A stretch of DNA of 22,952 bases from an uncultured Gammaproteobacteria bacterium. Lineage in GTDB: Bacteria > Pseudomonadota > Gammaproteobacteria > Arenicellales > UBA868. The translations under genes and the position numbers were made by a program. The DNA lies in the NCBI GenBank assembly GCA_913051905.1, contig CAJXBY010000019.1, forward strand, positions 1-22,952, read 5' to 3'. Of the stretch, positions 16,260 through 22,952 are shown piece after piece (positions within the stretch are counted from its first letter, which is position 1; each line of letters opens with the position of its first letter). The notes below the pieces were generated by a model. It made no database searches, was not told the DNA's origin, and saw only the letters and a program-made list of their open reading frames with translations.

Positions 16260-16299
16260 CCCCTCTTTTTAACCAACGATAGACAAGGACTTACCGACG

Positions 16300-17487
16300 A
16301 TGACAGATTCTAGAATCATGCAGGGTTTTCCCCCATCACCGGAACACCAGGTCACGATCGAGAACTGGCGATCGGCACCGTTCAGCAGCTGGGCTTTCCG
16401 CAACATCCGTCAGTTACTGCCAACAGCCCCGATCTATAGAGGGGACCGCAGTGCGACCGCACTAGAGACAGCGAGTTACGACCTCGGAGGATTGCGATTC
16501 GAGGATTTTCATGGCAAAGAGACCTCGATCGATGATTTCCTGCTCGACACCCATACTGATGGTTTCATCGTTCTGCATCGTGGTACTGTCATTTTTGAGC
16601 GCTATGAAAACGGACTCCTTCCACACACGCCTCATATTCTGTTTTCCGTCTCCAAATCCCTGACTGCCATGCTGGCCGGGGTTCTGGCAGACAAAGGCTT
16701 TCTCGATCCGGAACGCAACGTCGCCCATTACATTCCGGAGATCGAAGACTCAGCGTACAACGGAGCCACAGTCAGGCACCTACTCGATATGACAGTCGGC
16801 ATATCATTCGATGAGGATTACGAAAACGAGACCGGCGACTTTGCACGCTACCGGATGGCGACAGGATGGTTACCGCGCGCTGAAGACGACGCTCCGGAGG
16901 GTCTGAGGGCTTTTCTGCCAACGCTCAAGCCAGAAGGGGCACACGGTACGACATTTCACTATGTCTCACCAAATACCGACCTCCTGGGCTGGGTCCTGGA
17001 ACGCGCAGGGCAGATGCCCTTTGCGGAATTGTTCAGCAGAGAGATCTGGCAACCACTGGGGGCGGAATTCGATGCATACGTCAACGTAGATTCACTGGGG
17101 GCGCCCCGGGCTGCCGGTGGAATCTGCGTCACCTTGCGGGATCTTGCCCGGTTTGGTCGAATGTGTCTCGATTCAGGACTTGCCGGAGGCCGGTCCGTGA
17201 TTCCAGCCTGGTGGGTTCGAGACATGCGGGAGAACGGTGACCAGACTGCATGGGACAATGGGAACTTTGCGGAATATATGCCGAAATGGCGTTACCGCAG
17301 TCAATGGTATGTTTCAGAACCCGGCGCCTTTTGTGGGCTCGGTGTCTTCGGCCAGTTTCTCTATCTAGACCCCGCGACGGACGTGATAATCGGGCGGTTT
17401 TCTTCCCGACCCAGAGCCCTGGATCCGGCTGACAAGGACTCGAGTCTCCAGGCTTTCACCAGCATCTGTCGGGCGCTCGGAGAATAA
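16300..17487 (+). CDS. Serine hydrolase, class C beta-lactamase fold (6-aminohexanoate-dimer hydrolase-like)
   Basis: A 395-residue serine hydrolase, close to the 392 residues of NylB. The catalytic SxxK motif is FSVSKS with Ser116 and Lys119, and the likely catalytic Tyr221 lies in FHYVSPNTDLLGWVLERAG, which is typical of the 6-aminohexanoate-dimer hydrolase group. The DGFIVLHRGTVIFERY strand and HILFSVSKSLTAMLAGVL helix also match. No signal peptide is seen, so it is cytosolic. Family members act as esterases or amidases on small linear amides and esters; a role on lactam-derived oligomers would be an inference. Start: ATG with AAGGA ten bases upstream. It is convergent with the MFS gene, with a weak hairpin between them. 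Confidence 0.88.
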   Translation: MTDSRIMQGFPPSPEHQVTIENWRSAPFSSWAFRNIRQLLPTAPIYRGDRSATALETASYDLGGLRFEDFHGKETSIDDFLLDTHTDGFIVLHRGTVIFERYENGLLPHTPHILFSVSKSLTAMLAGVLADKGFLDPERNVAHYIPEIEDSAYNGATVRHLLDMTVGISFDEDYENETGDFARYRMATGWLPRAEDDAPEGLRAFLPTLKPEGAHGTTFHYVSPNTDLLGWVLERAGQMPFAELFSREIWQPLGAEFDAYVNVDSLGAPRAAGGICVTLRDLARFGRMCLDSGLAGGRSVIPAWWVRDMRENGDQTAWDNGNFAEYMPKWRYRSQWYVSEPGAFCGLGVFGQFLYLDPATDVIIGRFSSRPRALDPADKDSSLQAFTSICRALGE

Positions 17488-17491
17488 GCTT

Positions 17492-17520
17492 GCCGAAGTC
17501 CGAACTGACCTGACTTCAGC
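17492..17520. terminator. Weak inverted repeat between convergent genes
   Basis: GCCGAAGTC at 17492-17500 pairs with GACTTCAGC at 17512-17520 over nine positions with one mismatch and an 11-base loop. It lies in the 75-bp gap between two convergent genes, where a bidirectional terminator would be expected. Neither side has a T tract, so this is a low-confidence call. Confidence 0.3.
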
Positions 17521-17562
17521 TCAACCCGCTTTAACCGTTGTCGGCTATTCGAACGGGTATCT

Positions 17563-18774
17563 TTATACTTTACTATTCACAGGTAGCCCGCGGAGACCAA
17601 ACGAAACTAGAAAACCGAAAACGGTCAGCCCGGTCAGAATAAGAAAAGCCACGTTGTAGCTGTTTGAGAGGTCGAATATTCTTCCGCTAATCCACGGCCC
17701 CGCGGTACCACCAATCGTGCCAATCAGGAGGACGATTCCGAAGATCAGGCCGTGAGTTCGGGTTCCGAAGAACTCTGCCACCGTCGGCGATGCCACTGCG
17801 AACAATCCGCCGTGCGCCGTACCGTAAATAAGCGCGAACACGAACAGCCACGAAGGGCTGGGCATCTGCTGCAGCAGGATAAAGCTCACGAAGAGCAAGG
17901 CAAAACAGATCATCAGAGACCGTCTGCCACCCAGAACGTCGAAAACACCGCCCATGGTCAATCGTCCGATGATGCTGCAGCCACCCACCGCCGAAAGCAC
18001 TCCGACAGCAGTCGACTTTCCCATGCCCTGGTCGATTGCAAACGGCACGATGTGGACGACAATCGTAAACAGGCAATACCAGTCCGCCAGTTTGGCCAGA
18101 CAAATCAGCCAGAACTGACGGGTACGGGTAGCCTCACGCAACGTGAATCCTGCTTCCTGTTTTGACCCTTGCGACCCCTCAGAGTCCTCTTCACCCCAAG
18201 GCCGTAGACCCAGTACGGCTGGATCGCGCCGCATCACCTGGGCAGCAACTACCATGACGACCATGGCAACAATTCCCGCGACAAGACACGCCTGTCGCCA
18301 CCCAAACTGGGCGATAAGAAAAGCCGCCAACAGCGGTATGGTGACTTGACCGATGCCCGCCCCTGATTTAACGAATCCAGACATCAGGCCCCGGCCGCGC
18401 TTGTACCAGCGCGCAACCGTAGAGAGTGTGGCCACGTCGTGGGCAGCCAATCCCAGCCCTCCCAACAGTCCGTAAAACAGATATAACTCCCAGACCGTAT
18501 CGACCTTTGATATCAGGGCAAATCCGAGGCCGAACACTATCGTCGAAACGGTCAACAACAGCCTCGGACCCACCTGGTCATTGACCCTGCCCATAAATAC
18601 ACCCACGATGCCCATGACGACAAACATGGTCGAGTGCGCCCCGGAAATCTGGGCTCTGGACCAGCCGAATTCCCGTTCGAATTCCGGGAACAGTACGCTA
18701 AACGTGAAAAACAGACCCAGATACATCATCTGGGTGATCATGCAGGCACCTACGATGTAATGGCCGTAGAAAAT
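17563..18774 (-). CDS. MFS transporter, monocarboxylate/oxalate-type, probable ATT start
   Basis: A major facilitator carrier with about 12 membrane helices, a MGRVNDQVGPR loop after helix 2 and an SGFVKSGAGIGQ helix 4 typical of the monocarboxylate/OxlT-like branch. It probably moves a small organic acid across the inner membrane and may serve the dioxygenase-aldolase genes upstream. The first ATG, at 18741, falls inside helix 1. Upstream in frame is IFYGHYIVGAC, the conserved N-terminus of this branch (usually FYGWWIV). No ATG, GTG or TTG lies between it and an in-frame TAG at 18777-18775. The codon right after that TAG is ATT at 18774-18772, preceded by GAGGG with an eight-base spacer. I therefore place the start at ATT, giving 403 residues. 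If this is wrong, the start is 18741. Confidence 0.85.
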   Translation of the reverse strand: MFYGHYIVGACMITQMMYLGLFFTFSVLFPEFEREFGWSRAQISGAHSTMFVVMGIVGVFMGRVNDQVGPRLLLTVSTIVFGLGFALISKVDTVWELYLFYGLLGGLGLAAHDVATLSTVARWYKRGRGLMSGFVKSGAGIGQVTIPLLAAFLIAQFGWRQACLVAGIVAMVVMVVAAQVMRRDPAVLGLRPWGEEDSEGSQGSKQEAGFTLREATRTRQFWLICLAKLADWYCLFTIVVHIVPFAIDQGMGKSTAVGVLSAVGGCSIIGRLTMGGVFDVLGGRRSLMICFALLFVSFILLQQMPSPSWLFVFALIYGTAHGGLFAVASPTVAEFFGTRTHGLIFGIVLLIGTIGGTAGPWISGRIFDLSNSYNVAFLILTGLTVFGFLVSFGLRGLPVNSKV

Positions 18775-18879
18775 CTATTTAACCCTCATTAGGTGATCGA
18801 TTCATTTCTGCAGGCGCAGCTGACAACCTGCTGATCTGCAAACGGGTTGGGAGCTTTCGGGCTCACCGGGACAAGCACA

Positions 18880-19716
18880 TTATTCTTCCGGACCGTTGAT
18901 GGAAATACGGTGCATCACCCGCTTGTGCCCGTGGTAGTCGTTCACGGGGTTGTGCTGGGTACAGCGATTGTCCCACATTGCCATACACCCCGGCGTCCAC
19001 CTGAAACGGCAGGTGAACTCTGGCCGAGTCTGATGTCGGAACAGATACGACAGTAACGGTTCGCTCTCTTCCTCCGTCATGCCCTGAAACCGCACCGAGT
19101 GGCCGTAGTTGACAAACAGCGCCTTGCGCCCGGTTTCCGGGTGGACCCGGACCACCGCATGCTCGGCCTCGAGAACCTCCGGCTCTGGTACCGAAGTTGC
19201 TTTGATCCTATCGACCCGGCTACGCGCCGCACCCGCCTTGGCAGAACTCTGGACGACCCTCAGCCCGGACAGGACCTGCTTCAATCCCTCGGAAAGGTTT
19301 TCATAAGCCATGTACATGTTCGCGAACAACGTATCACCGCCCACCGGAGGTAACTCTCTTGCCAGCAGCAAAGCACCGATAGGTGGTGACTGCAGGTAGG
19401 TCGTATCAGAATGCCAGATACCGCCAAAATTCTGTTTCTCGTGGGGAAGTTTCACTACAGCAACCACTTCGGGAGTCCCCTCTAATCCCTGGATCATCGG
19501 ATACTCAACAGGCTGTCCAAACCGACGGGAGAACGCCAGTTGCTGCTCAGGCGTCACTGACTGGTCCGGGAAGAACACAACCAAGTACTGGAGCCAAGCC
19601 GCACGCACTTCATCGATCACGGCCTGAGACAGTTCAGAACCGCAGTTCACACCCCGAATGACGGCACCCAGAGCCGCAGAGATCGGCTCTACCGAGATAA
19701 GGTCATACCCGGACAT
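18880..19716 (-). CDS. TauD/TfdA family Fe(II)/2-oxoglutarate-dependent dioxygenase
   Basis: A 278-residue non-heme iron dioxygenase, of family length. The iron ligands are visible as His102 and Asp104 in WHSDTTY and His255 in DNRCTQHNPVNDY. Arg266 and Arg270 in HGHKRVMHR match the arginines that bind 2-oxoglutarate and the substrate anion in TauD. It hydroxylates a small molecule, often an acidic one, using O2 and 2-oxoglutarate in the cytosol. TauD itself acts on taurine, and TfdA-like members on aryloxyacetates; the substrate here cannot be told. It lies 15 bp after the class II aldolase gene and 105 bp before the MFS gene on the same strand, so the three form a likely operon. Start: ATG at 19716 with a weak AGGG upstream. 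Confidence 0.92.
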   Translation of the reverse strand: MSGYDLISVEPISAALGAVIRGVNCGSELSQAVIDEVRAAWLQYLVVFFPDQSVTPEQQLAFSRRFGQPVEYPMIQGLEGTPEVVAVVKLPHEKQNFGGIWHSDTTYLQSPPIGALLLARELPPVGGDTLFANMYMAYENLSEGLKQVLSGLRVVQSSAKAGAARSRVDRIKATSVPEPEVLEAEHAVVRVHPETGRKALFVNYGHSVRFQGMTEEESEPLLSYLFRHQTRPEFTCRFRWTPGCMAMWDNRCTQHNPVNDYHGHKRVMHRISINGPEE

Positions 19717-19731
19717 CTGAACCCTGGCGAC

Positions 19732-20520
19732 TCAGGAACGATACTCGGGTTCTTCGCGGTCGAGAATACGTCTCAGCGCTTTGAAATGCCGATCCGCTAT
19801 CAGCGGCAGTTCCGGCGCCATCTGTTTCCGGGTCGCGGCGAGTACCGATTCACTGATCGTGCGCAGTTTTCCCCCGGTCGAACGCGCCAGTACCTGGAAC
19901 ATCGAGGCCCGCTCCAGGTAATAAAGATCGGTGAATGCCCGGGCAACTGACTCACCAACGACAGTAACGCCATGATTGGCCATAAATAGAATGTTCGCCT
20001 CACCCATGACCCGGGCGAGCCGGTCACCTTCACCCCGATCAAGTGCAAGACCACTGTACTCGTCGTCATACGCGATTCGTCCATCGAACTGCAGGGCATT
20101 CTGCTCACACATCTCCAGACGCCCGTTCTCGAGCAGTGTCAGTGCTGTGGTGTACGGCATGTGATTGTGCAGTACCACCGTCGCGCTCGGGACATTCACA
20201 TGAATCCGGCTGTGTATGAAAAATGCGGTGTCTTCGACAGTATTGTCGCCCTCGAGAACATTCCCCTGTGCATCAGCGAGGACCAGGGAAGAGGCCGTGA
20301 TCTCCGACCAGTGCCATCCGTAGGGGTTAATCAGAAAGCGGTCTCCGCGAATCTGTCCGTCTTCACCCGGCACAGCCATCGAAAAGTGATTGTCGACACC
20401 TTCCGACAGACCCAGACGAGCCGCCCATCGCAGTGCGACAGCGAGGTCCAAGCGGCCCTGGCTGATCACGGCATCAGGATCCATGGCTACGATATTTTCA
20501 ATGGGTACAGGCGTCGCCAT
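19732..20520 (-). CDS. Class II aldolase/adducin family protein
   Basis: A 262-residue zinc-dependent aldolase-fold protein. The metal-binding residues are visible as HNH with His118 and His120 in VVLHNHMPYTTAL and His183 in MANHGVTVVGE. Other family features are GVDNHFSMAVPG near 41-52, RFLINPYGWHWSEI at 61-74 and AFFIHSRIHVNVP near 99-111. FucA-type members cleave phosphorylated sugars, whereas the adducin-like branch seen here includes decarboxylases and enzymes of unknown activity. The first gene of the minus-strand group aldolase-dioxygenase-MFS, divergent from the SDR gene. Start: ATG at 20520 with GGAG in the preceding bases. Fold and metal site are well supported; the reaction is not known. 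Confidence 0.9.
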   Translation of the reverse strand: MATPVPIENIVAMDPDAVISQGRLDLAVALRWAARLGLSEGVDNHFSMAVPGEDGQIRGDRFLINPYGWHWSEITASSLVLADAQGNVLEGDNTVEDTAFFIHSRIHVNVPSATVVLHNHMPYTTALTLLENGRLEMCEQNALQFDGRIAYDDEYSGLALDRGEGDRLARVMGEANILFMANHGVTVVGESVARAFTDLYYLERASMFQVLARSTGGKLRTISESVLAATRKQMAPELPLIADRHFKALRRILDREEPEYRS

Positions 20521-20635
20521 CGCTTTTCTCCATGTTTGGTCAGGCCCTTAGCAGCTGGCCAATACAACGTGTCAGTGGGTATTCACCAAGCCAGTGTGAA
20601 GGTTTAAGTCGCTCTAATCAAGTCACATACATCTT

Positions 20636-20663
20636 TTGAAGCGGACCCTACCCAGCCTATACC
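20636..20663 (+). promoter_or_regulatory. Candidate sigma-70 promoter for the SDR gene
   Basis: TTGAAG at 20636-20641 and TATACC at 20658-20663 are spaced by 16 bp, each matching four of six consensus bases. They lie about 105 bp upstream of the SDR start codon in the divergent gap at 20521-20767. The support is only sequence similarity, but the overlapping inverted repeat at 20662-20681 makes this position more credible as a control site. Confidence 0.4.
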
Positions 20664-20681
20664 ATGTACATTAGTACCTGG
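20662..20681. promoter_or_regulatory. 20-bp inverted repeat, candidate repressor operator
   Basis: Arms CCATGTAC and GTACCTGG flank a central ATTA and are complementary at seven of eight positions. The repeat begins on the last bases of the candidate -10 and covers the expected transcription start, where a bound dimeric repressor would block initiation. Size and spacing suit a GntR- or LacI-type dimer. It may also control the divergent aldolase-dioxygenase-MFS operon. No regulator gene is in the window. Confidence 0.4.
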
Positions 20682-20767
20682 TGTTCGCACCGCACTCAGA
20701 CTCGACTAAAATCTGGCTATGTCATCGGCCCTTCCCCATCCACCTCATCGACTAAACGGAGTAGACA

Positions 20768-21553
20768 ATGGATCTGAATCTCACTGGTAAAAGTGTTCTC
20801 ATCACAGGGGCATCAAAAGGAATCGGGGAAGCAACGGCAGAAGTATTTGCCCGTGAAGGCGTCAGCACTCTTCATCTGACCGCCCGCTCCAGCGATCTGC
20901 TTGAAACGCTCAAGGCCCGGATTGAGTCAGCGCATGATTGCGTGGTCCATACCCACAGCCTGGATCTGACCGATGTGACTAGACGAGACGATCTCATTGC
21001 GTCCACGATCGATGTAGACATCCTGGTCAACAACGCTGGCGCCATACCTTCAGGCTCACTTGAGGTGGTCGACGATGACGCCTGGCGACACGGCTGGGAA
21101 CTCAAGGTTTTCGGTTACGTGAACATGTGCCGAAGGTTTTACAAACACATGGTCGAGCGGGGCCACGGCATCATTATCAACAACATCGGCAACTCGGGAG
21201 AGAACCCGGATATTGATTACATCGCCGGTTCGTCTGGCAACGCCAGTCTGATGGCATTTTCCCGGGCCCTTGGCGGGCGCAGCATGGATCACGGGGTTCG
21301 AGTCGTAGCGGTGAATCCCGGCCCCATAGACACTGGCCGCATGGAAAAGATGCTCAGACAGCGTGCGGGCGAGATGCTGGGTGACGAGGCACGGTGGCAG
21401 GAATTGCTGGCCCGCTTTCCTGGAGGTCGGGGAGGTACGGCCGAGGAGGTTGCAGATCTGATCGCATTCCTGTCCTCAGCACGGGCTGACTTTATCTCCG
21501 GCTGTGTCGTGACCATAGACGGCGGTATTTCCGCGCGTCGGTCCGTCGTCTAG
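20768..21553 (+). CDS. SDR-family oxidoreductase lacking the catalytic lysine
   Basis: A 261-residue classical short-chain dehydrogenase fold. The NAD(P)-binding TGASKGIG is at 13-20, NNAG at 88-91, and the NPGPIDTGRM segment after the active site near 183-192; the DGG near the end is also typical. The active site is unusual. Tyr151 is present in DIDYIAGSSGNASL, but the usual YxxxK lysine position (155) is Ser. NSG at 142-144 may supply the serine. The lysine-free YIAGSxGNA pattern seems to recur in a subgroup of SDR proteins, from memory. Ribosome binding site CGGAG at 20757-20761, six bases before the ATG. It stands alone on the plus strand between divergent and convergent neighbours, with its own candidate promoter. 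Substrate unknown. Confidence 0.88.
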   Translation: MDLNLTGKSVLITGASKGIGEATAEVFAREGVSTLHLTARSSDLLETLKARIESAHDCVVHTHSLDLTDVTRRDDLIASTIDVDILVNNAGAIPSGSLEVVDDDAWRHGWELKVFGYVNMCRRFYKHMVERGHGIIINNIGNSGENPDIDYIAGSSGNASLMAFSRALGGRSMDHGVRVVAVNPGPIDTGRMEKMLRQRAGEMLGDEARWQELLARFPGGRGGTAEEVADLIAFLSSARADFISGCVVTIDGGISARRSVV

Positions 21554-21632
21554 ACCCATCTTGACAGCGGGAATCACCCCTACTTCAGACCGCAAGATAA
21601 AGAGAGAAGTATGGTTGTCAGACTGAACGTCT

Positions 21633-22952
21633 TCAGAAATTGAGAGAGACGTCTTTGTGGTGGGAGTGGCAGACGGCAACAAACTTCGCCTGCTCGGTCG
21701 TCATGTATCGCTGCAGTCGAAGTCCAATGGAATCTTTAAGCAGATCATCATAACCCTGCAGCTCATCAAGCAGCTCGACCTTAGCTCGTGATCGCCAGGC
21801 AACCTCCGATTCAAACAGCTTGACCCCTTCGGATAGGTGATTGTGTACTTTATCCATCTTGGGCTTCTTTTTCTTGAGCGATCGGCGGGCTTTGGATAAC
21901 CTGGATTTGATTTTGCTGCTGCCCGCAACTGCGCCGAGTTTTTTCTCAACAGCCTTAATCGCATCCACGCCCTCTTTCTGTGACAGATCCTGAATGAGCT
22001 GTGGGAGGCCCGTCAGTTCTTTATCCAACTCAGCCAAATGGTCGGCCGCTGCAATCAATTCCTGTAGTCGTACCAGGCTGTCATAAGCATTGTCGACACC
22101 CTTTCTATAACTAAGCTGTGCTTTTTTCAGTGCTTTAGCTCGACCCAGAAACCCCTCTCGCGCGCTCTGCCACGATTCCGGCACCGCGGCGAGTTGTGTA
22201 TCGCGCTCTTCAGTTAAGAGCGAAAATTCTGTTTCCAACTTGGCTTTCTCGGATTCCGGACCATCATACTCGAGCGACCAGCGCCTAATTCTCCCGTCTA
22301 ACTCATCGAGCCGCTCATCACTAAACCGGGCTATGGCCTCGATTCGGCGCACCTGGCGGTGCAGTGGACGGTATTCCGGAATGTAGGCCTCCAGTTCTTC
22401 TCTTGCCTCGACCACTTGAGCGACCAAGTCCGACACGCCGGTGATTGTCTCAAACCCTGTAGATAAGGATTTCTGTTCCGATTCTGGCAAGTAGCTCAAA
22501 TCCAGGCCCTTGATACGGGACACACCTGCAGACAAGGTGTCACCTTCGCTGTCGTAGTAGTCAAATACGAATTCTTCCAGGCACTCCTGCAACCGGGGAT
22601 TCATCGGCGGCGGCGCCATTTCTGATGTGAGATGGATTCGATTTGGCAGATAGTTCACCAGACTGGGGTAGTAACCGGCTATCGCAAGCCCCACGAGCTG
22701 TAAAAGGATAAACGGTATGGCCCCTTTGTAGATCTCGATGGTACTCACGACTTTGGACGCGACACCCCGCAGGTAAAACAGGGCAAAGCCAAACGGTGGT
22801 GTCAGAAAAGACGTCTGAATATTGATTCCGATCATCACGCCCAGCCAGACTGCTGTGATATTCGCTGACGGATCCGCCAGAAGTATTGGCGCAATGATCG
22901 GTACAACCACCACTGCGATCTCGATGAAGTCCAGGAAAAATCCAAGCAGGAA
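21633..22952 (-). CDS. TRAP transporter large permease (DctM-type), C-terminal part with long soluble extension; runs off right edge
   Basis: The frame is open through the right edge and 439 residues are visible. The first 110 or so are the last helices of a DctM-family permease: GFFLDFIEIAVVVVPIIAP, then TSFLTPPFGFALFYLRGVA, and a final helix ending near SLVNYLPNRI. These carriers take up organic acids with a periplasmic binding protein. DctM proteins usually end soon after this helix. Here about 326 further residues follow, highly charged and probably mostly helical with coiled-coil character, including a lysine-rich KARRSLKKKKPKMDK segment and a C-terminal CHSHH. I do not recognise a domain in the extension. 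The DctM identity is secure; the extension's role is unknown. It is convergent with the SDR gene. Confidence 0.88.
   Translation of the reverse strand, partial: FLLGFFLDFIEIAVVVVPIIAPILLADPSANITAVWLGVMIGINIQTSFLTPPFGFALFYLRGVASKVVSTIEIYKGAIPFILLQLVGLAIAGYYPSLVNYLPNRIHLTSEMAPPPMNPRLQECLEEFVFDYYDSEGDTLSAGVSRIKGLDLSYLPESEQKSLSTGFETITGVSDLVAQVVEAREELEAYIPEYRPLHRQVRRIEAIARFSDERLDELDGRIRRWSLEYDGPESEKAKLETEFSLLTEERDTQLAAVPESWQSAREGFLGRAKALKKAQLSYRKGVDNAYDSLVRLQELIAAADHLAELDKELTGLPQLIQDLSQKEGVDAIKAVEKKLGAVAGSSKIKSRLSKARRSLKKKKPKMDKVHNHLSEGVKLFESEVAWRSRAKVELLDELQGYDDLLKDSIGLRLQRYMTTEQAKFVAVCHSHHKDVSLNF

Noticed and set aside
20161..20607. 148-codon plus-strand ORF antisense to the class II aldolase
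   Set aside because: The opposite strand encodes the conserved zinc-binding aldolase; this frame shows no recognisable domain.
1..22952. Search for CRISPR arrays, tRNA or rRNA genes, insertion sequences and phage genes
   Set aside because: No regularly spaced repeats, cloverleaf-like sequence, transposase or phage structural genes were recognised anywhere in the window.

Overview
The window reads as a stretch of catabolic and transport genes from a heterotrophic bacterium, most likely a marine or soil member of the Pseudomonadota. The basis is the gene families present: a TRAP transporter, HyuA/HyuB hydantoinases, a Dpp-type ABC importer, TauD-type dioxygenase and YqjM-type flavin reductase. 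The taxonomic call is an inference; there is no rRNA, tRNA or phylogenetic marker here. I see no insertion sequence, phage gene, CRISPR array or tRNA. Coding density is high and genes run in short co-directional groups separated by divergent or convergent junctions.

Layout. (1) 1-1145, minus: the first 54 codons of a hydroxypyruvate isomerase-family enzyme, preceded by a methylisocitrate lyase (PrpB) family gene. (2) 1265-2443, plus: a PrpF-family isomerase, divergent from prpB. (3) 7726-2437, minus: an apparent operon hyuB, hyuA (ATGA overlap), then a class III aminotransferase resembling glutamate-1-semialdehyde aminomutase and beta-amino-acid aminotransferases. (4) 8041-14795, plus: a complete dipeptide/oligopeptide-type ABC importer (binding protein, two permeases, two ATPases) with an N-terminal-nucleophile amidohydrolase inserted between the binding protein and the permeases. 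(5) 15144-17487, plus: an OYE-family flavin reductase and a NylB-like serine hydrolase. (6) 20520-17563, minus: class II aldolase, TauD-type dioxygenase and an MFS carrier. (7) 20768-21553, plus: a short-chain dehydrogenase-like protein behind a possible promoter and operator. (8) 22952-21633, minus: the C-terminal part of a TRAP large permease carrying a long soluble C-terminal extension.

How the genes may work together (inference). HyuA/HyuB open cyclic amides such as hydantoins, 5-oxoproline or lactams with ATP. The next gene could remove or move the amino group of the product. The divergent ABC importer with its own amidohydrolase suggests uptake and cleavage of peptide-like or N-acyl compounds. 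The NylB-like hydrolase, dioxygenase, aldolase and PrpB/PrpF enzymes would fit processing of small organic acids and amides. No single pathway can be proved from the sequence.

The points most worth checking are: a DppD-type ATPase that has lost both its Q-loop glutamine and its switch histidine; an MFS gene whose conserved N-terminus lies upstream of the first ATG and seems to start at ATT; the TRAP permease with about 326 extra charged, helical residues; an SDR lacking the catalytic lysine; and a 20-bp inverted repeat overlapping a candidate promoter.
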